64,000 nt of DNA from Thelonectria olida (taxonomy: Eukaryota > Ascomycota > Sordariomycetes > Hypocreales > Nectriaceae). Location of the stretch: contig JAGPYM010000010.1 in assembly GCA_020736575.1 (NCBI GenBank), positions 930,001-994,000 of the forward strand. Reading direction: 5' to 3'. Position 1 is the stretch's first letter; the number at the start of each line of letters is the position of its first letter. The notes under the pieces are model-generated. The model had not been told where the DNA came from. It saw only the letters and a list, made by a program, of their open reading frames with translations, and made no database searches. Positions 54,906-64,000 of the stretch are shown here, one piece after another. Made by a program: the position numbers and the translations under genes.

Positions 54906-56117
54906 AGAGGGGGATGGGTTGTTGTTGAACATTTGCGCCGTCCAAGTGCTTCCAATCAAAGCTCTCGCGCAATGTCCACCACGTTCAAAGATTGCACAGG
55001 CAGGGGAATTGGGATTTGTATTCATCACCCAAGGACATGGCTATAACTACTATCTGCATATTGCTCCCTGGTTCAAGTCGGCCCAACCGCATCCATTTTC
55101 GCACGTCTTACACAGAGCCTCCGGGGGAATTGCCAGTTGGTCACACTGATGAGTGACCCAATGTGCACACAGCTTGTTTGCCGTTGAGCGCACACCCGGA
55201 ATCCTCACCATCTAATTATATGAGTACTGGTAAAGGAGATGGGGAAGGTTAACGGACCTCTCGCTCTCGGGAATCTCTTGTGGGAGAAGAAAGAGACGTG
55301 CAATTTTGGAGTCTCTTGGAAGGGTGAGGATCGGAGAGAAAGGGTATCGGCTTGTGGTCAATGTTGTGTGGGCGGGGAACTACTTCGTGGGCAGCTTGCG
55401 AATCTTGAGGAGGGCTGCCCTAAGAATATCTCCGTTGAAATATGGAAAGCTTAGAGTACTACGCAAAGGACTTGGACGGGGCATGGCTACCATTTGTGAC
55501 AGAATGTATCCCGCGTTGGCCAGGACGAGCATAAGGATGATTGGATAATGCATTTAGAGGGTGAGCCAACACAGGAACCTCAGCTAACTCGAGGCATGGA
55601 CGACTAACTGCGGCCGCCTGGCCGCCACCCTAGAAGGCACTGAGAAAACAACGCTAGCTCCCTCACGCCCTCGCAAACAGCTCTTTGGGGCGAGCCAGAC
55701 TGGGAACCTACGCCAACCCCCCACCAGAGTAGCCCGTGCCCAGTTCCTATCTTCGCCCCCTCCCAGACCCTTCATCCCTGCCTTGCCTTGAGAAGTGGCT
55801 CTGGAGCGTGCGCGCCAGCCTGAGAGGTCTCCATGGTGACCCGAGTACATGCGACCCAGACCACGCCGTTGACGGCTCTGCCATCGCGTCTGTATTAACA
55901 AGGCGAACGATGCAAACCAATCACTCGATATTGTACCTATTGCATTAGCAAGTTGCCTTACCGGAGCAGGCGAACCACAATACACTCATATATAAACCCT
56001 CCTCCCCCATGCATGTACGATTTCCCAAGTTTCATTTCTCTCTCGCCAAGACCGTGAAGATTTTTACTCGTTCCTACTAAAATCTCCTGAATTATCCTCA
56101 ACCTTCTATTCTTGACA
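54906..56117. other. Intergenic region with relic duplicate
   Basis: 1.2 kb without a supported gene. It contains copy B (55444-55502) of the duplicated segment and the promoter of the Est1-type gene. Confidence 0.5.
55444..55502. repeat. Duplicated upstream segment, copy B
   Basis: Partner of 53407-53465, same orientation, about 2 kb away. It lies in non-coding DNA. The small gene that accompanies copy A has no recognisable counterpart here. Confidence 0.65.
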
Positions 56118-58146
56118 ATGAATCCCAAAGAACTCACCACCTGCTGTCGTAGGTTATTGCGTTTACTCCTTTGCCTACCTGGACCACCCGAAGTGCCGAG
56201 CTTCTCCCAGCTAGCGAACGATCCGGAAAAAACCACCGATGTTCCCGCGGATGGGAATGATTTGGATGTCGGTGATGGCAATGGATCGTAAGCTGACTCA
56301 CTCCACGCTTTAGGAATTGTTACTGACAGATCTCAGCATGTCAACTTTGCCAGTATATGAGGAAGACATACTCCCTTCGTAAGTTTGCTATCTCCGCTTC
56401 CACAGTGTTCATTTGTTGCTTCTGCTAATATCTCTCGATTCTCAGGTATTCCGACGGCGCCGCAATCCCAACCAAGGGTCAACACGTGCAACCAGGGAAG
56501 AATGCCTCTATAGAACGTCGCGACGGGAACACGGGGGCTATGATGCTCCAACCTGAAACAAGACCCATATCACAAGAGCAACTTGTTGCCGAAGTGAAAG
56601 GCATATATGACGGCCTAGTCATAGTTGAAACTAAGTGTATCGAGGTTGATAATACCCAGTCATTAAACACTGACGCCAGTAAGCTCAACAATGAACAATG
56701 GCAAGCTTTAATAGCCCTTCATAGGACACTTCTGTGTGAGTATTACGACTTCTTCGTCGCCAGCCAGCATCCTTCTGCCAGCCCTCCTTTAAGACGGTTG
56801 GCTTTAGAGTACGCGATGCTGGCGCGGATGTGGCAACATGGCATCCATTCATTCTTGGAGCTCCTGAGGCAGAGGCTACCAGAATCACTCGAGCATCTGC
56901 ATACGTTTTTCTACTTGGCGTACAATATAATAACATTATTATATGAGACAGTACCAGCATTTGAAGACACGTGGATTGAGTGTTTGGGTGACCTTGGTCG
57001 CTATAGAATGGTCATTGAAGACGATGACATTCAGGAAGAGGTTTGGACCGGCGTCAGTCGAGGTTGGTACAGCAAAGCATCAGATAAATCTCCAATCACA
57101 GGCCGCCTCTATCACCATCTTGCCATTTTAGCGAGACCAAACGCCCCGCAGCAGCTCTACTACTATACCAAATCCCTCTGCGTGCCAATCCCGTTCCTCA
57201 GTGCTAGGGAAAGCATCATGACACTATTCGATCCAGTGTTGGGCTCAAACACATCACAGCTTTCACAAATTGATGCTGCGTTCGTACGCGTTCACGGCAT
57301 TCTCTTCTCAGGCAAGGCAAAGGACCGACTGCATGATTCGATGGACGAGTTTCTCGAGCTGCTAGATGGACATATATCCCAAACACAAAAGCATTGGCTT
57401 GAGGCAGGGTACGTTTTCTCACTCCAGTGGACTTCTAATACGACGATCTAACGTAAATTAGGTGCTTCATTGGCATGTCGTTGGTCTTTTCCTTGCTTGG
57501 CTATGGAGACGAATCTTCTCCCCTAATGAACTCCATTTTGCGGAAGCAAGACCAAACCGATGTCGCCACTTCCGAAGTCTCCACCCCTGGAGCTTCCACT
57601 CCTCAGACATTCACTCAAGCGCTCTCATTTGCAGTCCGGATTTTCGATATTGTGTTCAGACGATTAGGGGATGTAAACATTCTCCCTTTTGTCCACACAA
57701 CCCTCGTTTTTATGAAGTTCATGACGAGCAACGCCACAGCCATGTCTCATCTCGAGGGTAAATACCCCTGGGAGCTGACATCAAATTTGCTCAATTCTCT
57801 GTTGGATGCGGTCCAATCTGAACCGAGAATGGACGGAGCCTTTCCGCGGCCTGAGAAAGACGAATCCTCAAGGCCACTGCCGGAAGACTACGCAATGCGA
57901 GGCCTGACTTACACGGAGTCTTACTTCCCGGCGGACTGGTTTTCCAACGAGATTGATGAGAGTGAAAGTTATCTCGAGCTCTTGTCAATGACTGAGGAGA
58001 GGAAGGAGCGCATCCTGTACTTGGGATACGAGATTGCCCGCCAGAAGAATTGGCTTATTTTTGATGAATCTACTCGCCGGTTTTCTGCTGTTGATATCGG
58101 GCCAAATGACGACTTAACAATTCGGCTCTTCCTAGAGAAAAAATGA
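56118..58146 (+). CDS. Est1-type DNA/RNA-binding domain protein, 4 exons
   Basis: Exons 56118-56287, 56337-56378 (42 nt), 56446-57408 and 57462-58146 join in frame to 619 residues. The segment from TRPISQEQLVAEVKGIYDGL to LFDPVLGSNT matches a family widespread in Pezizomycotina and annotated as Est1-type: NEQWQALIALHRTLLCEYYD, LALEYAMLARMWQHGIHSFL, ETVPAFEDTWIECLGDLGRY (hallmark) and GRLYHHLAILARPNAPQQLYY. These are TPR-like helices as in Est1/SMG7, which bind RNA, telomerase or decay factors. Members in accessory regions are not shown to act at telomeres. A Leu/Cys-rich N-terminus and a possible membrane-like helix at residues 480-500 (CFIGMSLVFSLLGYG) are also seen. No damage visible. Confidence 0.85.
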
Positions 58147-58649
58147 GACGTCGACATCACACTCGTACGATCTGAACCCCGACTGGGATTCCTTTCTTTT
58201 ATGACCTTGCTTTTGTGGCAAAAACAGGCCGGGATTGGCGAGTCTAGACTACGGGTAATTGGGTGTTAGTTAGTATGATTAAACCATTTTCCTGCTCTTG
58301 AACGCTTCTTCCGACGACTGTGATACCGTCTATATCACCCACAGACTGGTTGGGGTTGAAGATATCACGGCCAACAGAACGACGCCAAAAGTGGCGACGC
58401 CAGATGGAAACAGCCCCGGGCCGAAACTAGACATCTAGCAGGCTTTGAACATTTCTCGCGACAAGGGGAGAACACAAGGATGGCGGTGGGCTTGGAAGGA
58501 CTCGTACCGCTGGACTGTGATGTGGGATGGCATGCGACCGCTCTTGATTGTTGCTGTCGTCCTTGCTTGGAAGTAATCGTACGGGCACTCCCCATTCATA
58601 CTCTGTCAGCTCGGAATCAGACATTGATAGCTCCGCTAGATTAGAAAGC
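58147..58649. other. Intergenic region
   Basis: 3' flank of the Est1-type gene. On the minus strand a weak open stretch could belong to a second exon of the gene at 58650-58946, but no good donor supports this. Confidence 0.4.
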
Positions 58650-58946
58650 TCAAGAGTTTGACACAGGAATGAGCTGGTCAAGTGTCAAGGGATTCCTGGT
58701 TCCGGGAAGGATCTTTTCCTGGGTCGCATCATTTGGCGACGGCGGAAGTTGAAAGAGATGTGTGCAACGATGGGCAAGGTTCCTGGCAAACTCCAAGCCA
58801 GTGGGAGCGTGCTCGTCTGTGGCCTCTGCTGGGTCGTCAAAACTCGGACTCTCGACTGGGGGTTGCATCATGTGCGAGGCCGTAGGTTCGGCAAGAATAG
58901 GCTGAATCTGAGCTTCGTCGGTGATCGACGATGGGCGGGTAGCCAT
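58650..58946 (-). CDS. Small hypothetical protein, weak support
   Basis: 98 residues, MATRPSSITDEAQIQPILAE to LTLDQLIPVSNS, acidic and Pro-rich N-terminus, one short helix (LEFARNLAHRCTHLF). The ATG has good context. An intron after LDQLIP with a poor donor (GTGTCA) would extend the protein by about 55 residues. It lies 98 bp downstream of the stop of the transposon-interrupted gene, on the same strand. Confidence 0.35.
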   Translation of the reverse strand: MATRPSSITDEAQIQPILAEPTASHMMQPPVESPSFDDPAEATDEHAPTGLEFARNLAHRCTHLFQLPPSPNDATQEKILPGTRNPLTLDQLIPVSNS

Positions 58947-59390
58947 GTACATTATCGGACATTGATGAAAGAAAACTGAAACCATACATCCATAGGAGCC
59001 AACTACATGAAGAAGATACTCAAAATCGACTTTAAAAAACCCACTAAGAATCCTTCTCATCGAAACTCCGCCTGCTACAACGGATCTCAATACCATTAAT
59101 TTGAGAACCCTGGTATCCAGAGTCCGATCCAGAGGGCCAGGCCACTCCGTTACTCCATGTGCTGTTCATCTCTGGGAGGGAGGCCGTCATCGTTTTCGTA
59201 CTTCCAATATTAATGACAACACCGTTGACCTGGCGACCTGGCCCCAGCTTAACCGGGCTATCGTGGATGCACCGACCCTTAGGGCCCTCAGCAAGCGGCC
59301 AGGAAAGCCCATCTTCGATGATAATGACGTTCCCATTTATTTGATCGAACCCCGGCCCTGCTGCCATTTTGTTCCATCGCGGGCCCGACT

Positions 59391-59398
59391 GCAGTGTC
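59391..59398. other. Target-site duplication, left copy (GCAGTGTC)
   Basis: Exact 8-bp match to 62461-62468; 8 bp is the size generated by hAT transposases. Confidence 0.95.
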
Positions 59399-59410
59399 CA
59401 TACCTGGGCG

Positions 59411-59516
59411 TTTGAGTTAACTCATGAGTTTCGACCCTTTTAACTCACTCATATGAGTTACGGCCTAGCCATAACTCACTCATGAGTTTAACTCAGACTC
59501 ATGAGTCAACTCACCT
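59411..59516. repeat. Left subterminal ACTCAT/ATGAGT repeat cluster
   Basis: At least five copies of GAGTTAACTCATGAGTT-like palindromes within 105 bp inside the left end, matching a cluster at the other end. Confidence 0.85.
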
Positions 59517-59601
59517 ATAATGATCATGTGACATCGCCAGCTTCCCAAATAGGAAGTTGGTGATAAGAATCTATGGTATTGAAGTGCAGAAAATCGCCGC
59601 G

Positions 59602-61874
59602 CTATTCAATATCACTAATTTCTATATCAATATCATCATTAGCAATGTCCGGATCACATACTAGCCCCAGCCCACCGTGCCGAGTCCCGACAATATGCCC
59701 ATTCCGCATCCAGTTGCCGAGACACTCAACTTCCTGCAGCCGCTCGCACGTCATCGACAGCCGGTCCCATGATGCGGTCCTACGAGCGCCTGAGAAGGTC
59801 CTTTCTGGCTCTGCCGACTGAGGGCTTATCGAGAGTATATCGATGGCCATACGGCTAAGGCGTGGAAACTGCCGTCGTTGTTCAATGCGACACCACCACT
59901 CCAGAGGTTTGCAATCGATCTTGACAGCCGGAGAATTAATAAATGCGTCTAGGTTATCGCCATCGGTTGAAAGAGCCGTCTCGACCTCCATCTCCTGTAG
60001 CAATAGCTGTAGCTGCGAAGGCGGCTTCCCCGGCGCAGCTGGCATATCCTCCGGAGTAGTTTCTATGTCTCCATCGATATTGGTATTGTATTCCTCCTCC
60101 CATATTTGCCGGGCTCCCACAATCGCTGGATTAATCCACGCACTCTTCCAGTTCTTATCCAAGTATGCTTTTCGACAGCGTGGATCGAGAAGAAGAGCGG
60201 CGACGTAAACGGGAGCCTCATCAGACATAGAGTAGTATTTATCGAGTACAAACCATCCCATCTCGATAGAATGGAGCATACGGCTATCATGGAACTCCGG
60301 GGTCGAGTAGTGTATCTAACAAATTAGTTAAAGGCTGTCTCTTTAACGGAGATAGACCTTACCTTCGCTTTCTCAAAGTGGCTGAGAAGACCATCCATCA
60401 GCCGCAGCGTACTGCAGAGGCTCGCTTTATCGCCTTCTGTTATCAAAGTTGCCTCGGTAAAGGGCTGGAGGAAAGTATGCGTTTTCGACAGTATATCCCA
60501 GTCGGCGCCTGATAGAAGATGAGCACAGCCGATGTCCTTGTCATGGTCTACCATAAACTGGACGATCTGTGCCTTCTTATCGAGGGCGACACTGATAACT
60601 TTATACCATGAGGACCACCGTGTTGCGTTATCGATCCCGAGACTGCGACCCACAGCTTCGCGCCAGTTATCACTATGGATTGGAGAGCTTCCAATCCAGA
60701 CTGCGAGATGGTGGAGCTTCTGGAGAGCATTAATGCCTTCCCATCCGCTAAATTCTAATTGCTGAGTAGTCCTCTCTCTCGTCGGAGGTCTCTGCTGTCT
60801 CCCCTGGTTCTCCTCTGATGTGTGATCCACCGTGGTATCGGGTCCTGAAAGCGTATTCTCATTCAGAGCAGTAGAGAAGGTTTCGATAGACTGCGCACCA
60901 GCGGCGTTGCCGGCGGCATTAAGGGCAGCGCGTAAAGCTTCTTTCGAGCGCGCGAGAAGGAAAGCTTGAAGGGAAAGGTTAATAATATGGCCGAAACAGC
61001 GGACACGGCGGCGGACAGGATCGAAGATTATCTAGACGAAACTCAGCTGGCACAGCCATAGAAATTTATCTTTACTTACTCCTCGCCCGTGAAGTAGCTT
61101 CTTTGATAAAGCTTCTAGGCAGGTATTGTTCGAGGATGCGTTATCCCCAGTATGATAACCCACGCGTCGAATTTCGAATCGCCCCAAGACATCAGCGATC
61201 AGGCCGGCCTGGGACTCGCCAGAGTGGTCTTTTCGACACTCTAGCAGACCTAGAAGCGCCTTTCGAAGTTTATAGCCCTTATCGACCCACTGTCCGCATA
61301 CTGCAAGCATACCATGTCGGTGTGGTGATGTCCAGAGATCAGATGAGAGGTGAATCATCGAAATGGCAGATTGAAGGGACTCGGCCAACTGAGCAGCGTA
61401 GAACTCATAGCTAGCTGAGATGTAGCGCATCACTGTACGTCGGGAGGTAATCAGACTATCCTCGATGGCAGGATTACATGCTAGTGCTAGGTCCTTTATC
61501 TCATCCCACTCAACCATCGAAAAGGCCACTCTGCGACGTGTGAGAAGGCTGATAAGAGCTTCGATGTAAGCCTGTCGATTGAAGGCATTCCGTAATGCCG
61601 CTTCGGATGGCGTAGTCGATGATGTGATATATACGTCGAGCGATTGCTGAGATTGATTCTGCCGGCTAGAGAGCCCGATCAGATATGGATGATTATTCCT
61701 TATGTGGCGCCGCGCATTGCCCTTATAGCCATCCTTCCATGGCTTCGCCGTACAGTATAAGCAGACATATAAAGTGCGAGGCTTCGCCTTCTCTCTGGTG
61801 AAAAATCTCTCAATATCGATGAAGTCGGGGGCGGAAGAGGGTGTCCTCGGTACAGACGAAGTTTCGGATGCCAT
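59602..61874 (-). CDS. hAT transposase, 3 exons
   Basis: Exons 61874-61080, 61031-60363 and 60315-59602, all phase 0, give 725 residues. The N-terminal BED-type zinc finger has C38, C41, H57 and H62 (CLYCTAKPWKDGYKGNARRH). The catalytic RNase H-like core follows, with ISMIHLSSDLWTSPHRHGML holding the first Asp of the DDE/D triad and GYHTGDNASSNNTCLEAL the second. The helical insertion domain follows. The C-terminal hAT dimerisation domain reads PLEWWCRIEQRRQFPRLSRM and ISPQSAEPERTFSGARRTAS. The acidic tail ends DDIDIEISDIE. No stop or frameshift is visible, so the enzyme may be functional. It cuts and pastes DNA in the nucleus. Confidence 0.95.
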
Positions 61875-62337
61875 GGCGATGGCTTGATGGTATAGATAAT
61901 GGATCGAGGCGATGAAGAGTCTGCCGATAAATCGTACTAGAAACTGCAGTAGCTACTCGGAAGACTTTTTTTACCTTAAGATTCTTGTCAATTTCTGATG
62001 GATCTGGATCATAGGGATAGAAGCTCTTGATTCTCTATCTAATGAGTGGAAACAGGTCGGTTTCTTATACATAAGATGAATTGGTCCTCCGGGGCCGTTG
62101 TGTTTAAGAACTTGCTTTTTGGGAGACATAGGTGATACCAACCACTGACGGGAAGTCCGGACTTCCGGGCTGCCGGTCTGAACTGCCTGTCTGAACTGCT
62201 GGAAGACCTTCCTTCCGGTTTGATCAAATGTATGACCCTTTGGTCTGTTGGATGTGATAATTCTGAATATAGAGGGGTTGCGATAGATTAGATTAGATTA
62301 TAGAGCGGGCTAATCAGACGCCAGGAACGCCGTTGTG

Positions 62338-62446
62338 AGTTTATGAGTTAACTCATGAGTTAGCAGCGATAACTCAGACTCAACTCATATGAGTTTTATG
62401 AGTTAGAGTTATGAGTTAACTCATGAGTTAGGTTTGAGTTAACTAA
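62338..62446. repeat. Right subterminal ACTCAT/ATGAGT repeat cluster
   Basis: Repeated GAGTTTATGAGTTAACTCATG-like units (shorter cores ATGAGTTAACTCAT and ACTCATATGAGT) inside the right end, in inverted relation to the left cluster. Confidence 0.85.
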
Positions 62447-62460
62447 AATGCCCAGGTATG

Positions 62461-62468
62461 GCAGTGTC
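62461..62468. other. Target-site duplication, right copy (GCAGTGTC)
   Basis: Identical to 59391-59398. Confidence 0.95.
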
Positions 62469-63014
62469 CCAGATTGTTCGGGCTCCGGTGCCTCGGTATC
62501 GCATTTCGAATCGGTTTTGAAGGCCGGGAGGTAGGCATCGATCAGCTTAGCGATGATCGGGCCGAGGGAGTCGGGGTCCTCCGTGCTGCTCGAAACAGGG
62601 CTCTTGTCCGGCTCCTGAGTGACGGCCGGATGATTGAAAGTGGGAGCACTAGGGGACTTTCCGTCGACTTTGATTTCCATGTTTGGGCAAAGGGAGTGGA
62701 GGCAGCTGTTGTTGAGAATTGATAGGATAGCTTCGGTCTGCAGCCCGACTTTAGGGGTTTGCAGGAGAGGGTTTTAGAGATGGAAGTAGAATGGCCCTTA
62801 GTAGCTCCTAGAGCTGTTGGTAATACTTTTCCCGAGCTGAAGTGCCGCCTTTATCTTTTTCACAATGCCTATCCACGAAAAGCATGCACAGCTAGTTGGG
62901 CTACCGTCGCAGCAACCTGACGAGAATCAAACCCAGGCTCAGAGACGAGGCGACGTGGCTATTCCTCATTTCTCTGATTCGTTTTCCGGCCAACTTGGAG
63001 TCACATCGTTTCTT

Positions 63015-63079
63015 GCGGTGTGACAGACTGCATGATGGGAATCCTGGCGCACAGTAGAACGAATCGGAACATGTAGCTT
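63015..63079. repeat. 65-bp diverged duplicate, copy A
   Basis: Aligns without gaps to 63277-63341 (offset 262 bp). Most of the ~20 differences are transitions (C/T, G/A). Confidence 0.65.
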
Positions 63080-63276
63080 GAAACCCCACGGTACTCTGGT
63101 AAGATTTCACAACGGTGGTTACCCACGCCGCAACCAAGCTTGCCGACACTTGCCAACATTGAAGGAAGGAAAGGGGGTGGCGCGTAAGGCAATGCTCCGT
63201 ATGTGGTATGGAACGCGAGACTTGAGCCAGCTTTTTCAGGACGCGGCCCAGTTGCGGTTGATTCATTTTATCTCTA

Positions 63277-63341
63277 GCGGCGTGATAGACCGCATGATGA
63301 GGACCCTAGCTCATGGTGAAGCATGCCGGAACGTGCAGGTT
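63277..63341. repeat. 65-bp diverged duplicate, copy B
   Basis: Partner of 63015-63079 in direct orientation. Confidence 0.65.
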
Positions 63342-63431
63342 TCCATCGTGTCCAGAGCTCTTGGAATGTCGCCTCATTATGCAAGTTAATCACACCTAAG
63401 AGCCGAGAGGCGGAACCGGCCTCGGAAGAGT

Positions 63432-63854
63432 ATGAGCGATTCCGTCGACGTAAGCGATCAGTTTCGTGTTGACACACACTTGAAAGCCTCATCTGCAACC
63501 AACTCGCAACAACACTCAGAGAGATTGATCCGAGATGTGACAATGATACAAGGCCACGCTGTACTTGGCATGGAGCTATCATACACGCCCTTAGGAAGGT
63601 CACTAACAGTACCAGTGACTTGGGGGCAGTTGTCCCTCGAGGAAATATCCTGGCGCGGTTCACGATATCTGTTGCCAGATAAATATAAGTTACCCAAGAA
63701 CAGCGAGTTCAGTTCAGACGACATTGTTTATGCTGTGAATGCGACTTCAACCCGACTTAGGTGGTGGAAGGCGAAGTTCGCATCTGTGATGGCTCCACCC
63801 TTGGTGGGAGCAGGCCTCGGGTACTTACAGCTTGCCATAATGGGAAGAGTGTAG
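63432..63854 (+). CDS. Hypothetical protein, possibly continuing in a further exon
   Basis: 140 residues from MSDSVDVSDQFRVDTHLKAS. The middle (GMELSYTPLGRSLTVPVTWG, EEISWRGSRYLLPDKYKLP) looks like a real protein, and the C-terminal segment (MAPPLVGAGLGYLQLAIMG) is hydrophobic and may be a membrane helix. The frame ends at GTGTAGGTAG, where a GTAGGT donor could start an intron and the gene could run on to or beyond the window end. No family recognised. Confidence 0.4.
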   Translation: MSDSVDVSDQFRVDTHLKASSATNSQQHSERLIRDVTMIQGHAVLGMELSYTPLGRSLTVPVTWGQLSLEEISWRGSRYLLPDKYKLPKNSEFSSDDIVYAVNATSTRLRWWKAKFASVMAPPLVGAGLGYLQLAIMGRV

Positions 63855-64000
63855 GTAGCCCTAGATATCACGTTCTCACTTTCAATTATCACATTCACTG
63901 CGTCGCAAAAGACTTCCATGGCTCAAAACACGGGTATATGTGACAGAACTTGTTCCTTCTTATCGCTTGGCTGCTTAACAAGCCCAAGAGGTTGAAGGCC

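Larger units (their letters stand above)
59399..62460 (-). mobile_element. Complete hAT-family DNA transposon (3062 bp)
   Basis: Perfect 11-bp terminal inverted repeats CATACCTGGGC, extended with two mismatches through TTT.AGTTAACTC to about 25 bp, bounded by an 8-bp target-site duplication GCAGTGTC. Both ends carry clusters of the subterminal palindrome AACTCATGAGTT and related AACTCATATGAGTT forms (about 59411-59516 and 62338-62446), which probably bind transposase. It carries one three-exon transposase gene on the minus strand with no visible disruption. It may therefore be an active or recently active copy. No cargo gene. Confidence 0.95.
59044..62680 (-). pseudogene. Small gene split in frame by the hAT transposon
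   Basis: The 5' part (62680-62461) starts MEIKVDGKSPSAPTFNHPAV and reaches APEPEQSGTL at the insertion site. The 3' part (59390-59044, plus the target duplication) continues QSGPRWNKMAAGPGF and ends SRRSFDEKDS. Removing the element and one target-site copy gives one open frame of 188 codons, which is direct evidence that the insertion broke a real gene. The second half has three spaced motifs (GFDQINGNVII, GRQVNGVVINIG, GSQINGIEIR), suggesting a repeated beta structure. The first half contains one amphipathic helix (LGPIIAKLIDAYLPAF). No known domain is recognised. The window shows no second, intact copy. Confidence 0.8.
62681..63431. other. Intergenic region with diverged duplicate
   Basis: Promoter side of the transposon-interrupted gene. 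It contains the 65-bp diverged repeat pair described separately. No supported gene. Confidence 0.45.

Noticed and set aside
54877..55149. 90-residue open frame overlapping the end of the asparaginase-like gene
   Set aside because: Out-of-frame shadow with no start context or domain.
30000..64000. Starship-type giant element
   Set aside because: No DUF3435 tyrosine recombinase gene or matching boundaries seen in the window.

Overview
The window is nuclear DNA of a filamentous ascomycete (Pezizomycotina). A Sordariomycete of the Fusarium type fits best. The evidence is short 45-100 bp introns with GTRAGT donors, CTAAC/CTGAC branch sites and YAG acceptors, together with fungal gene families: an AzgA-type purine permease, a fungal Psd1, LaeA/UMTA-like methyltransferases, Est1-type domain proteins and DUF7924-type proteins. 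All exon coordinates were worked out by eye from splice signals and reading-frame continuity. No tool or database search was run.

Positions 1 to about 27.2 kb look like core genome: well-spaced genes with long intergenic regions. They are a methyltransferase-fold protein (2.3-4.1 kb, -), a purine permease (6.8-9.2 kb, +), a secreted Thr-rich protein (10.2-11.4 kb, -), an M6-like metalloprotease carrying six C-terminal repeats (12.2-14.8 kb, -), a small secreted Cys-rich protein (16.9-17.4 kb, -), a UCH37-type deubiquitinase with a 14-nt microexon (18.7-19.7 kb, -), a Herp-like ubiquitin-domain membrane protein (20.6-23.0 kb, -), phosphatidylserine decarboxylase (24.4-26.2 kb, +) and a nitroreductase-like protein (26.6-27.2 kb, -).

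After a 3.3-kb stretch without supported genes (27.2-30.5 kb), the rest has an accessory or subtelomere-like character. It holds a coiled-coil + nuclease-like + kinase-like fusion protein, a second divergent kinase-like gene, a frameshifted DUF7924-type gene, many small multi-exon genes of unknown function, a C2H2 protein with TGEKP linkers, two LaeA-like methyltransferases, a divergent asparaginase-like protein, an Est1-type domain protein and several minisatellites. Some genes are very tightly packed; one convergent pair overlaps by 6 nt at its stop codons.

At 59.4-62.5 kb there is a complete hAT transposon with terminal inverted repeats, an 8-bp target-site duplication and an apparently intact three-exon transposase. 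It splits a small gene in frame. That gene's product has three spaced Q-[IV]-N-G motifs. Several pairs of short diverged duplicates differ mostly by transitions, which would fit old repeat-induced point mutation. I saw no tRNA, rRNA or CRISPR array. No obvious operon-like pathway links the accessory genes. The candidates most worth following up are the nuclease/kinase fusion, the asparaginase-like protein that seems to lack two active-site residues, and the gene interrupted by the transposon.
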